Origin: Candidatus Aminicenantota bacterium
Lineage (GTDB): Bacteria > Acidobacteriota > Aminicenantia > UBA2199
Direction of reading: 5' to 3'
Assembly: GCA_026393835.1 (NCBI GenBank)
Contig: JAPKZK010000121.1
Location: forward strand, 1-64,000
Length of the DNA: 64,000 nucleotides
This document shows, in pieces, positions 44,672 to 53,172 of the stretch (position 1 is the first letter of the stretch; each line of letters begins with the position of its first letter). The notes beneath the pieces were generated by a model. That model was not told the DNA's origin. It saw only the letters and a program-made list of their open reading frames with translations, and searched no databases. The position numbers and the translations under genes are program-made.

Positions 44672-44873
44672 GTGTTTAGAGTTTGAGCACCCATTAAAGG
44701 TGTAACAACGTTTCGAAAGTTTCGGCTTTATCCCTTAAAAGTCATCCCGGCGCTCGCAAAACTTTTGATTATTCCATTTTTCAATGAGGAAATTAAAGTT
44801 TTGCTCTTGACTTTTGGACTCAAGTAAGATAAATTCATCCTGTTAAGGTTCATTAAATATTCAGGAACTTTCA

Positions 44874-45581
44874 ATGGACAAAATAAAAGTACGTTATTCT
44901 TTTAAGCTCGGCCAGGACGTAACAGAGACCTTCGATATGAAATTGGACGCGAAAACGCTCGAATTGATCGTCGATCTCCCCGATATATTACCGGTCTGGG
45001 CCAACCTTGATTATCATCGATGCCCACACTGCCCGCTAGACATCCGCTCTCACCCCCACTGCCCCCTGGCCGCCAACCTGGTGAATATCCTCGATCGCTT
45101 CGATACCCTTTTCTCTTACAATCACACCCACTTGATCGTAACCACCAAAGACCGGATGGTTTCCCAGGTAACCACCGTCCAGGAAGCCGTCGGTTCGCTA
45201 TTGGGGCTGGTCATTGCCGGCAGCAATTGCCCGCATACCGTTTACCTGAGACCCATGGCCCGGTTTCACCTGCCCCTGGCCAGCAGCCAGGAAACCATAT
45301 ACCGCGCCGTCACGACGTATTTATTGGGACAATATCTTTTAAAAAAAGAAGGCAAGGAAGTCGATTTTGAATTAGAAGGTCTAAAAGAGATTTACCAAAG
45401 GGTTCACCTGGTAAATCGCTATATTGCCGAACGCTTGCGGGCGGCGGCTAAAACCGATTCCCTTTTGAATGCCATCGTTCAATTAGATATACACGCCCAG
45501 AATCTCACCACCGGTATCGAGGACGCCCTGGCGGAACTCCGCGGCATATTCCTGCCCTATATAAATTTAACGCTGCCCTGA
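44874..45581 (+). CDS. Hypothetical Cys/His-rich protein
   Basis: A 235-aa protein. HRCPHCPLDIRSHPHCPLAA (about residues 48-67) is a compact Cys/His motif that could bind metal, and GSNCPHTVYLRPMARFHLPL adds another Cys. The C-terminal third is helical. No function or family name can be given with confidence. TTGACT at 44807 may be its -35. It is monocistronic, convergent with the VWA gene. Confidence 0.7.
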   Translation: MDKIKVRYSFKLGQDVTETFDMKLDAKTLELIVDLPDILPVWANLDYHRCPHCPLDIRSHPHCPLAANLVNILDRFDTLFSYNHTHLIVTTKDRMVSQVTTVQEAVGSLLGLVIAGSNCPHTVYLRPMARFHLPLASSQETIYRAVTTYLLGQYLLKKEGKEVDFELEGLKEIYQRVHLVNRYIAERLRAAAKTDSLLNAIVQLDIHAQNLTTGIEDALAELRGIFLPYINLTLP

Positions 45582-45617
45582 TAAGGAAAAAATTAATACC
45601 CCGGGATTGAATTTTTT

Positions 45618-46811
45618 TTAATAATAATACCCTTTCATGGTCCTGATGGCGTATTTAGATGCTATCGCGTTTTCGGCGGCAGGGGTTATCTTGACGGTAA
45701 TTTTACGAAAACGGTTTTGCTGCTTATTATTTTTGGGGGCGAATTGCAGCACATACCTGGCCTGGATATCGCTGCGGATTTTCTGGTACAGCTTCCGGAT
45801 GTCGGACACATTCTCAAAAAAGAACGGCATACCGCCGGAAGAGGTTGCTATCTTCTGTAAGAGGTCCTGGTACTGGTTATAATCATTCATTTGCTTGCCG
45901 ATAGCATAGATAACCGAATTGGAGCGCTCGACGATTTTCATCAAGGTATAAGGATCGATGGCGGAACTATTGTCTTCACCGTCGGAAAGAATGACGATAA
46001 TATTCTGGCCGATAATGCTTTTAACCAGTTTAACGCTGTAGGCGATGGCGTCGTAAAGCGCCGTGGCGCCAAAGGGGAAGGCGATGGACAGCGAATTGCC
46101 CAACTCATCGACATTGCCGGTAAAATCACTGTCCTCGAACACCTCATGGTTGAAAAATACAATGATGGCCTGGTCATCTTTTCGCAGCAGTTGCCCTAAA
46201 AACATTTTAGCGATTTCCTTGACATCGGCGATCTTATCCCTCATCGATGAGCTGATATCGATCAGCAGCACCAGGTGAAAAGTACTCTGTCCGCTGGTGG
46301 AGAAATAAGAAACTTCCTGGGGAACATCGTCTTCCAGTATAATAAAATCCTCTTTTTTTAGCCCGGGGATGTAGTTTCCCTTTTTATCGGTAATGGCCAC
46401 CGGTACCACCACCTGCATCACATTGACCGTCTGGGTATCATCGGAAAAGTAGGAATGCAGGGTATTTCGTATCTTCCGGTTATCCAGGGCGCGGACCAGT
46501 ACTTCCAGGGTCCGGTTTTTCGGTTCCGGACCGAAGTCATATTTAAAAGAGTAAGGGGGTTCCTTAAATTCTTTTACCAGGTTCCCGTCCAGGTAAATAT
46601 CCACGGACTTCAGGGCGGCGGGATCGATGTCCTTGATTTCCACGGCAATGCGGACGCCGCCGACCCATATGCGGTCGGCTTCGGGCGATATAAACTTGAC
46701 CCCCGGCGTTTGCGCCCCCAGGGGCAGGGTTATGAATACCGTCATTAGTCCTATTAACAACAATACTGCCGAAAAATAGTGAATCGGTTTGTTTTTATTT
46801 TGGTTTGTCAT
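45618..46811 (-). CDS. Secreted VWA-domain protein (VWFA-related)
   Basis: A 397-aa exported protein. A signal segment (residues 14-33) leads into an Ig-like region (about 38-115), then a KDKKGNYIPGL-type strand (here TDKKGNYIPGLKKEDFIILE) and a VWA domain whose MIDAS is intact: VLLIDISSSM, with FPFGATALYDAI and ILSDGEDN as later metal ligands. It probably mediates metal-dependent adhesion or complex assembly at the cell envelope. The TPR gene lies upstream on the same strand, 36 bases away, suggesting a common operon. Confidence 0.88.
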   Translation of the reverse strand: MTNQNKNKPIHYFSAVLLLIGLMTVFITLPLGAQTPGVKFISPEADRIWVGGVRIAVEIKDIDPAALKSVDIYLDGNLVKEFKEPPYSFKYDFGPEPKNRTLEVLVRALDNRKIRNTLHSYFSDDTQTVNVMQVVVPVAITDKKGNYIPGLKKEDFIILEDDVPQEVSYFSTSGQSTFHLVLLIDISSSMRDKIADVKEIAKMFLGQLLRKDDQAIIVFFNHEVFEDSDFTGNVDELGNSLSIAFPFGATALYDAIAYSVKLVKSIIGQNIIVILSDGEDNSSAIDPYTLMKIVERSNSVIYAIGKQMNDYNQYQDLLQKIATSSGGMPFFFENVSDIRKLYQKIRSDIQARYVLQFAPKNNKQQNRFRKITVKITPAAENAIASKYAIRTMKGYYY

Positions 46812-46847
46812 TTTCGTTTTAACGGTTCCTTCTTTATTGTTTATTGC

Positions 46848-47651
46848 CTATTGCCCCATGGCTTTATATATTGCTTTCTTGAATTCCGGGTTCACTTTGG
46901 CGCCGCAGTTTCCTGCTTTTTCCAGGTAGAATAAGGCTTTCTCGTATCTTTTTGCCATGAAATTCAGGTTGGCAAGGTTGATATAGGCGTTTCCATGTTG
47001 GGGGTTTATTCTTACAGCCTCCAGGTACTGGACTAAGGAATCTTTGTATTTTTTAATTTTAAAGAGAATATTGCCGTGGATATAAAAGAAATCAGCCGGC
47101 GGTTCCGAAATCTGGGGCAGTGGTTCCTTCATTCTCTGGTTTATATCATCGATGGACTTTTGCACCTGGTTAATTTGATTCTCGATCTCGCTGGTTTGCC
47201 CGGTTCCTTTCCTGGCGTTCACCAGGGACAGTTGTTGTTTAAGGTTTCTCACGACCTCTTCGGCGGCCAATTTTTCCTCTCTCAGCCTATCCATGTATTC
47301 CAGTTGTGTCGATACTTCCAGGTCAGCCAGGACTTTATAATTCCTCTTTGCGTTTTCGATATGTTCCAGTGCTTTTAAATAGTCGCCTTCATCATAACAT
47401 ATCCGGCCCAGGTAATAATCGGCATTGGCAAATTGAGGAAATTTGTCAAGGCAGTCGTTAAATGCTTCTCTTGCTTTTTTGTAAGTCCCTTTTGAGAACA
47501 GTTGCTCGCCTTTGTAAAAGAGGCGGGTGGCCATTTTAAATTTTTCGGCTTCATTTTCGTTCAACACAAAACGTTTCTGGCCGAAACCCAGCCCCCCCCA
47601 GAGGAGGATGATTATAATCGAAACCGACGCCGCTGTTTTCACTTTTTTCAT
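46848..47651 (-). CDS. TPR-repeat protein with signal anchor
   Basis: A 267-aa protein. A signal peptide or anchor (residues 7-24) is followed by TPR motifs (about 30-105: FYKGEQLFSKGTYKKAREAF, ADYYLGRICYDEGDYLKALE), a coiled-coil linker with LKQQLSLVNARKG, and two more TPRs (about 185-260: GNILFKIKKYKDSLVQYLEA, AYINLANLNFMAKRYEKALF). It is a scaffold for protein contacts in the envelope and probably works with the VWA protein encoded next. Confidence 0.85.
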   Translation of the reverse strand: MKKVKTAASVSIIIILLWGGLGFGQKRFVLNENEAEKFKMATRLFYKGEQLFSKGTYKKAREAFNDCLDKFPQFANADYYLGRICYDEGDYLKALEHIENAKRNYKVLADLEVSTQLEYMDRLREEKLAAEEVVRNLKQQLSLVNARKGTGQTSEIENQINQVQKSIDDINQRMKEPLPQISEPPADFFYIHGNILFKIKKYKDSLVQYLEAVRINPQHGNAYINLANLNFMAKRYEKALFYLEKAGNCGAKVNPEFKKAIYKAMGQ

Positions 47652-47956
47652 GATGTGCTCTCAATTCTTTGGTTTATTTTTTCCCATACCATTATACTAT
47701 AAATACGGAAGAAAGAGAAAAATACGGATGCTTGTTCATCGATTTCGCAAGAGATGCCCTTCCCCCCTATTCAAGCTAAAAAGCAGTATTCTTCAAGATG
47801 TGACGGGTTTTTCGGCCTGGGAAAAAGTTTCAAAAAATATTTCTTACTATTGCTTTTTTTCCCCATTTCCTATAAGATTATGCCCGTGCAAAAAAAAACA
47901 ATTACACGAGAACGCCCTCGCTAGTAAAAAAGGATTCGTCCTATTGGAGGTAAATA
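47652..47956. other. Divergent spacer before accB
   Basis: No gene was seen. A TATAAGAT sequence near 47870 could be the -10 of the acc operon. ATACGGA motifs occur near 47702 and 47732. Confidence 0.4.
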
Positions 47957-48442
47957 GTGATATTCAAAGATTTCGATCTTAAAAAACTTTTTCAACTGAT
48001 GCAGGAACACGATGTATCGGAACTGTCTTTCAAAGACGGGAAAACAGAAATAGCAATAAAAAGAACCGGGGAACCCGTTTTCGCAAGCGCCGGTATGCCC
48101 GCAAAAGAAGTCCCACCCGCGGGAACCCAAACCGCCGCCCCTGGGGCTGAAGAAAAAGAGGCCGAAGCGACTTCAAAACCTGGAATCCCGGCTGACAATT
48201 ACTATGCCGTCATCGCCCCGCTGGTAGGTACATTCTACCGGGCGTCGGCCCCGGACGCCGCCCCGTTTGTCGAAGTGGGCGACCAGGTCAAAACAGGCGA
48301 TGTCCTGTGCATTGTCGAAGCAATGAAAAGCATGAACGAAATACAATCGGATGTAAGCGGCGTGGTCAAGGAAATCTGCGCCAACAACGCCGAGCTGGTG
48401 GAATTCGACCAGGTGCTCTTCAAAATCGAAAAAAATGGTTAA
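47957..48442 (+). CDS. accB: Biotin carboxyl carrier protein of acetyl-CoA carboxylase
   Basis: A 161-aa BCCP with a GTG start seven bases after GGAGG. An N-terminal helical part (FDLKKLFQLMQEHDVSELSF) and a Pro/Ala-rich linker (residues about 48-80) precede the biotinyl domain, where VEAMKSMNEI carries the biotinylated lysine (the usual motif is EAMKLMNEI). It is the first gene of accBCDA, the four subunits that make malonyl-CoA for fatty-acid synthesis. Confidence 0.96.
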   Translation: MIFKDFDLKKLFQLMQEHDVSELSFKDGKTEIAIKRTGEPVFASAGMPAKEVPPAGTQTAAPGAEEKEAEATSKPGIPADNYYAVIAPLVGTFYRASAPDAAPFVEVGDQVKTGDVLCIVEAMKSMNEIQSDVSGVVKEICANNAELVEFDQVLFKIEKNG

Positions 48443-48447
48443 GTCCC

Positions 48448-49791
48448 ATGATATCCAAAATACTTATCGCCAACAGGGGTGAAATCGCCGTACGCATCAT
48501 CAGGGCGGCCAAGGAACTGGGAATAAAAACCGCCGTGGTATATTCCAAAGCGGATAAAGAATCCCTGGCCGTAAAACTGGCCGATCAAGCCATATGCATC
48601 GGCCCCGCGCCCGCCGCGGAAAGCTATCTTTTTTACCAGAATATCCTCTCTGCCGCACTGTCTTCAAAAGCAGACGCCATCCATCCGGGTTACGGCTTTT
48701 TGGCCGAAAACTCCCATTTCTCCGACGCCTGCCGGGCAATGAAAATTCAATTCATCGGCCCCAAAAGCAACGCGATCCGGCGCATGGGCGACAAAGCCAT
48801 GGCCAAGGAACTAATGAGAAATTCCGGCGTTCCCGTGATCCCCGGCTCGGACGGCATCGTGGATTCCTTTAATATCGCCTGCGAAATAGTGGAAAAAACC
48901 GGGTTCCCCATTATTATCAAAGCCTCCGCCGGCGGCGGCGGAAAAGGCATGCGCATCGTCGATGAAAAAAAAGAACTGGAAAGGGCTTTCAATTACGCCT
49001 CCACCGAGGCCCAACAGGCCTTTGGCGATTCGCGGGTATATATTGAAAAATATATCGGCAGCCCCAAACATATCGAAGTGCAAATCCTGGGCGATAAGCA
49101 CGGCAACGTCGTCCACCTTTTCGAGAGGGACTGCTCCATCCAGCGAAGGCACCAGAAACTGGTGGAAGAAGCCCCCTCCCCCTCCATCGATAAAGATACC
49201 CGGAAAAAACTGGGCGAAATCGCGGTGAAAGCCGCCCAATCCGTGGAATACGATTCCGCCGGCACCGTCGAATTTCTTTATGACATCGATACCAGGGAAT
49301 TCTTTTTCATGGAAATGAATACCCGTATCCAGGTAGAACACCCGGTTTCCGAAATGATCACCGGCATCGACCTGATTAAATACCAGATACGCATTGCCAA
49401 TGGAGAAGAACTGGATCTCAAGCAGAAACATATCGAACAGAGGGGTCATGCCATCGAATGCCGGATCAACGCGGAAAACCCGGAAAAAGATTTTCACCCA
49501 AACCCGGGTAAAATAACCCAATTGCGGACGCCCGGCGGCCCGGGAATTCGTATCGATTCAGGGGTTTATTCCGGCTATACCATTCCCCCCTATTACGACT
49601 CCATGGTGGCGAAACTGATCGCCTGGGGAACCAACCGCAAGGAAGCCATCGATCGAATGAAACGGGGCCTGGATGAATTTTTTATCGAGGGGATTAAAAC
49701 CACGATCCCTTTCCACAAAGAAGTCATGAAGCACAAAGAATTTCTCAGCGGTCAATACACCACTGACTTTATAAGTAAATATATGAGCTAA
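48448..49791 (+). CDS. accC: Biotin carboxylase
   Basis: 447 aa from ATG 48448, which gives the canonical N-terminus MISKILIANRGEIAVRII. An in-frame upstream extension lacks family similarity. ATP-grasp features are clear: KASAGGGGKGMRIV (glycine-rich loop), RDCSIQRRHQKLVEEAPSP and FMEMNTRIQVEHPVSEM. It carboxylates the biotin on AccB at the cost of ATP. It is six bases downstream of accB. Confidence 0.97.
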   Translation: MISKILIANRGEIAVRIIRAAKELGIKTAVVYSKADKESLAVKLADQAICIGPAPAAESYLFYQNILSAALSSKADAIHPGYGFLAENSHFSDACRAMKIQFIGPKSNAIRRMGDKAMAKELMRNSGVPVIPGSDGIVDSFNIACEIVEKTGFPIIIKASAGGGGKGMRIVDEKKELERAFNYASTEAQQAFGDSRVYIEKYIGSPKHIEVQILGDKHGNVVHLFERDCSIQRRHQKLVEEAPSPSIDKDTRKKLGEIAVKAAQSVEYDSAGTVEFLYDIDTREFFFMEMNTRIQVEHPVSEMITGIDLIKYQIRIANGEELDLKQKHIEQRGHAIECRINAENPEKDFHPNPGKITQLRTPGGPGIRIDSGVYSGYTIPPYYDSMVAKLIAWGTNRKEAIDRMKRGLDEFFIEGIKTTIPFHKEVMKHKEFLSGQYTTDFISKYMS

Positions 49792-49804
49792 GGAGGGAAA
49801 AAAT

Positions 49805-50596
49805 ATGTCACGATTATTTCCAATATGCAGCCGCTGTAATACCAGCCATTTCATCACCTTTTTGAAGCACGCGCATTATGTTTGTTCGAAATGCGGGTAT
49901 CATTTAAGGCTCGATGCCCCCACCCGGCTCAAAATGATCTGCGATAAACGAACCTTCGACCCCCTGGACAAAGATATCAAAAGCGTCGATGTGCTGGATT
50001 TTCCCAAATACCGGGACAAACTTGAAAAATCCATGCAGGAAACAAAATCCAATGAAGCCGTGATTACCGGCGTCTGCGAAATCAAAGGCCACCCCGCCGC
50101 CATCGGGGTAATGGAACCCAATTTTATTATGGCTTCCATGGGTTCCGCGGTAGGAGAGAAAATTACTCGCCAACTGGAGTATGCGGCGGAAAACGGGCTA
50201 CCCGCGATTATCATTATTTCTTCCGGGGGCGCACGAATGCAGGAGGGGATTTTTTCCTTGATGCAAATGGCCAAAACATCGGCGGCCGTTCGACGGTTAA
50301 ATGACCGGGGGCTTCCCTTATTTACCGTCCTGGCCGATCCCACCACCGGTGGGGTCACCGCTTCTTACGCCATGTTGGGAAATGTCATCCTTGCCGAAAT
50401 CGACGCCTTGATCGGGTTTGCCGGACCGCGGGTCATCGAGCAAACCATCGGCCAAACCCTGCCCCAGGGATTTCAACGATCGGATTTTCTCATGACGCAC
50501 GGCATGCTGGACATGATCGTCCCGCGAAAGCAACTGCGAAATGTCCTGGGCACGCTGCTGCATATATATTCCCAGAGACCCTATAAAGGAAGCTAA
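49805..50596 (+). CDS. accD: Acetyl-CoA carboxylase carboxyltransferase beta subunit
   Basis: A 263-aa protein. The N-terminal zinc ribbon CSRCNTSHFITFLKHAHYVC followed by SKCGYH is typical of AccD, as are ISSGGARMQEGIFSLMQMAK and GGVTASYAMLGNVILAE of the crotonase-like core. AAGGAGGG precedes the start. It forms the carboxyltransferase with AccA. Confidence 0.97.
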   Translation: MSRLFPICSRCNTSHFITFLKHAHYVCSKCGYHLRLDAPTRLKMICDKRTFDPLDKDIKSVDVLDFPKYRDKLEKSMQETKSNEAVITGVCEIKGHPAAIGVMEPNFIMASMGSAVGEKITRQLEYAAENGLPAIIIISSGGARMQEGIFSLMQMAKTSAAVRRLNDRGLPLFTVLADPTTGGVTASYAMLGNVILAEIDALIGFAGPRVIEQTIGQTLPQGFQRSDFLMTHGMLDMIVPRKQLRNVLGTLLHIYSQRPYKGS

Positions 50597-50607
50597 AAGG
50601 AGTTAAA

Positions 50608-51429
50608 ATGCATAAACCGGTTATTAACCAATCCGCCCGGGCCATTGATATCGTCAAGCTGGCCCGTCATATGAAACGGCCTACCACATTGGATTATATA
50701 AAATACATAATCACGGATTTCCTGGAACTCCACGGCGACCGCAGGTTCAGCGACGACCTGGCCATAGTCGGCGGCGTCGGTTTCCTGGATGATATCCCGG
50801 TCACCATCATCGGTCATCAAAAAGGCCGGGATGTGAAAGAAAATGTGCGCCGGAATTTCGGCATGGCCCACCCCGAAGGGTACCGGAAAGCCTTACGGTT
50901 AATGGAAGAAGCGGAACGCTTTGGCCGGCCCGTGATTAATTTGATCGATACCCCGGGCGCTTACCCCGGCATCGGCGCCGAGGAAAGGGGCCAGGCAGAG
51001 GCAATTGCCTTCAATCTCTATAAAATGGCCGGCCTCAAAACGCCCACCATTGCCGTTGTCACCGGCGAGGGCGGTTCGGGCGGCGCACTGGGACTGGGCG
51101 TGGCCGACCGGGTTTATATGCTGTCCAATAGCATTTATTCAGTTATTTCACCGGAAGGATGCGCCTCGATTCTCTGGAGGGACGCCGGGAGGGCCGACGA
51201 AGCCGCGGAAGCGTTAAAATTGACCGCGGAAAGTCTTTATGATTTCAGGATTATCGACGGCATTATCGATGAGCCGGGCGGTGGCGCCCACGAAGACCAC
51301 GAAACAACCGCTAAAAGGATAAAAGAAACCGTACTTTCCGCCCTGGCTGAACTGCTGGACTTGCCCCTGGAAACCTTGCTTAAAAAAAGATATGCAAAAT
51401 ACCGCAAAATGGGAGTTTATACTGAATAA
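50608..51429 (+). CDS. accA: Acetyl-CoA carboxylase carboxyltransferase alpha subunit
   Basis: A 273-aa protein, slightly shorter than E. coli AccA (319) because the N-terminus is trimmed. Family stretches are ELHGDRRFSDDLAIVGG, IDTPGAYPGIGAEERGQAEA and GEGGSGGALGLGVADRVYML. It is the last gene of the acc operon, with AAAAGGAG before the start. Confidence 0.96.
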   Translation: MHKPVINQSARAIDIVKLARHMKRPTTLDYIKYIITDFLELHGDRRFSDDLAIVGGVGFLDDIPVTIIGHQKGRDVKENVRRNFGMAHPEGYRKALRLMEEAERFGRPVINLIDTPGAYPGIGAEERGQAEAIAFNLYKMAGLKTPTIAVVTGEGGSGGALGLGVADRVYMLSNSIYSVISPEGCASILWRDAGRADEAAEALKLTAESLYDFRIIDGIIDEPGGGAHEDHETTAKRIKETVLSALAELLDLPLETLLKKRYAKYRKMGVYTE

Positions 51430-51580
51430 ACACTTTATATAAACTGGAGAAAAGAAGCACGAACTCCGAAGCGCGAAATCGCGTGTATAAACAAATTCAA
51501 AATTCAAAGGTCCAAAATACAAAACAAAAACTTTTCAGTCCACAGATTACACGGATTTACACTGATTTTTTATACCCCAC

Positions 51581-51606
51581 GTAGGGGCAGACCCCCGTGT
51601 CTGCCC
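51581..51606. repeat. GGGGCAGAC hairpin
   Basis: GTAGGGGCAGAC-CCCC-GTGTCTGCCC, the fourth copy of this hairpin type in the window, between accA and the PTS operon. Confidence 0.7.
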
Positions 51607-51722
51607 TTCCCCCTTGTGCACCCGTCTCCCGCCTTTTTTGTCCATTGTCTTTTTGAAATTTGTTTGTGGTTTGTGATTTGTAATTTGGAATTTTACTTGT
51701 GGTTTTCTTGTGTTAATAACTA

Positions 51723-51751
51723 TTGACATCTCTGGGTATATCTATTAGAAT
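51723..51751 (+). promoter_or_regulatory. Promoter of the fructose-type PTS operon, possibly leaderless
   Basis: TTGACA, 17 bases, TAGAAT, with the ATG starting only six bases after the -10 box. Transcription would start at or beside the A of ATG. No Shine-Dalgarno is present. Confidence 0.7.
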
Positions 51752-51757
51752 TTTTCT

Positions 51758-52801
51758 ATGGTTAAAAAATTGAAACAATATTTATTGTCCGGAGTTTCTT
51801 ATGCTATTCCTTTCGTGGCCTGCGGCGGGATACTGATCGCTTTTGCCATTGCCTTTGCCCCCATGACCGACAAAGGTCCTGATTTTTCCGGGTCGCCTTT
51901 CCTCAAACTGATCCTGGATATCGGCGTCACTGCTTTTTCTTTATTAGTGCCGGTGCTGGCCGGGTACATTTCATTCGGAATCGCCGACAGGCCGGGCCTG
52001 GTTCCCGGTTTCGTGGGCGGTTATATTGCCAATCAAGTGGGCGCCGGATTCCTGGGCGGCATTGTCGCCGGGCTTATCGCCGGTTTCATCGTCTACTGGA
52101 TAAAGAAGATCAAATTACCCGTCTACTTAAAACCGATAATGCCGATACTGGTCATTCCCGTCATCTCATCCTTGATTGTGGGATTCATCATGTTCAACGT
52201 GATCGGATTGCCCGTAAAAGAACTCATGAACGTCATGTCCGCCTGGCTGAAGTCCATGGGCGCCGGCAATCAAATATTGCTGGCTTTTATCCTGGGTTCC
52301 ATGATCGCCTTTGACATGGGCGGCCCGGTCAACAAAGTGGCTTTTTTTTTCGGGGCGGCCATGATTAAAGAAGGGAATTTCAGTATCATGGGGGCGTGCG
52401 CCGCGGCCATCTGCATCCCACCGTTGGGCCTCGGCCTGGCCACGCTCCTGGGCCGGAAACTGTGGGGCCAACAGGAAAAGGAAGCGGGACTGGCCGCCCT
52501 GGCCATGGGTATGATCGGCATCACCGAGGGCGCTATCCCATTTGCCGCCGCCGATCCGCTGCGGGTGATTCCCACCATTATGATCGGCTCCTCGGTGGGC
52601 TCCACCATTGCCATGCTGGGCGGGGTCGGCGATCACGCCCCCCACGGGGGCCCTATTGTCCTGCCGGTCATCGATAACCGCATCGTTTATATTTTGGCTA
52701 TTCTTACCGGGACCCTGACCGTGGCCTTTTTAATCAACGGTCTAAAGAAATGGCCGGTCAGGAAAAAAAATGAAACGAAACAGGCCCATGAAATCTCTTA
52801 A
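51758..52801 (+). CDS. PTS fructose-type EIIC component
   Basis: A 347-aa permease domain with about nine to ten membrane segments. It carries FGIADRPGLVPGFVGG and GMIGITEGAIPFAAADP, the substrate-binding signature of fructose-family EIIC, and GDHAPHGGP. It carries the sugar across the inner membrane during phosphorylation. IIB is a separate gene 70 bases on, and IIA is fused to HPr-EI further on, so all PTS parts are encoded together. Confidence 0.93.
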   Translation: MVKKLKQYLLSGVSYAIPFVACGGILIAFAIAFAPMTDKGPDFSGSPFLKLILDIGVTAFSLLVPVLAGYISFGIADRPGLVPGFVGGYIANQVGAGFLGGIVAGLIAGFIVYWIKKIKLPVYLKPIMPILVIPVISSLIVGFIMFNVIGLPVKELMNVMSAWLKSMGAGNQILLAFILGSMIAFDMGGPVNKVAFFFGAAMIKEGNFSIMGACAAAICIPPLGLGLATLLGRKLWGQQEKEAGLAALAMGMIGITEGAIPFAAADPLRVIPTIMIGSSVGSTIAMLGGVGDHAPHGGPIVLPVIDNRIVYILAILTGTLTVAFLINGLKKWPVRKKNETKQAHEIS

Positions 52802-52870
52802 ATTTTTTCGCGTGTTTCGCGTGTTTCGCGGGACCTAATTATTAAAAGTATTAAAAGGAGGAGTGTACAA

Positions 52871-53170
52871 ATGAAAATCGTTGCCGTAACGGCGTGCCCC
52901 ACCGGGATTGCCCACACGTACATGGCGGCCGAAAGGCTGGAAAGAACAGCTAAAAAAATGGGCCTGGATATTAAAGTGGAAACCCAGGGCGCCATGGGTA
53001 TTGAAAATGAACTGGACCAGGGGGATATTGCCCGCGCCGACATTGTTATTTTTGCCGCCGATATCGCTTTGCAGAAAAGAGAAAGGTTCGACGGCTTAAA
53101 GATCGTAGAAGTTTCGGTCAGGGAAGCCATTAAGGACCCGGAAGGAATTTTAAAAAAACTCGCGGGTTAA
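52871..53170 (+). CDS. PTS fructose-type EIIB component
   Basis: A 99-aa cytoplasmic phosphocarrier. TACPTGIAHTYMAAERLE holds the phospho-cysteine (C9) and its loop, and VETQGAMGIENEL is conserved. AAGGAGGAG precedes the start. It relays phosphate from IIA to the sugar bound by EIIC. Confidence 0.95.
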   Translation: MKIVAVTACPTGIAHTYMAAERLERTAKKMGLDIKVETQGAMGIENELDQGDIARADIVIFAADIALQKRERFDGLKIVEVSVREAIKDPEGILKKLAG

Positions 53171-53172
53171 CC

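Larger units (their letters stand above)
51430..51757. other. Spacer with dispersed repeats
   Basis: Contains GCACGAACTCCGAAGCGCGA-type text similar to 25470-25500, and the hairpin GTAGGGGCAGAC...GTCTGCCC at 51581-51606. It ends in the PTS promoter. No gene was seen. Confidence 0.55.

Noticed and set aside
48307..48447. Longer accC with an N-terminal extension
   Set aside because: The extension overlaps accB in another frame. ATG 48448 gives the canonical biotin carboxylase N-terminus.
48811..49521. 236-aa leftward ORF inside accC
   Set aside because: It is an antisense shadow of a strongly conserved biotin carboxylase.
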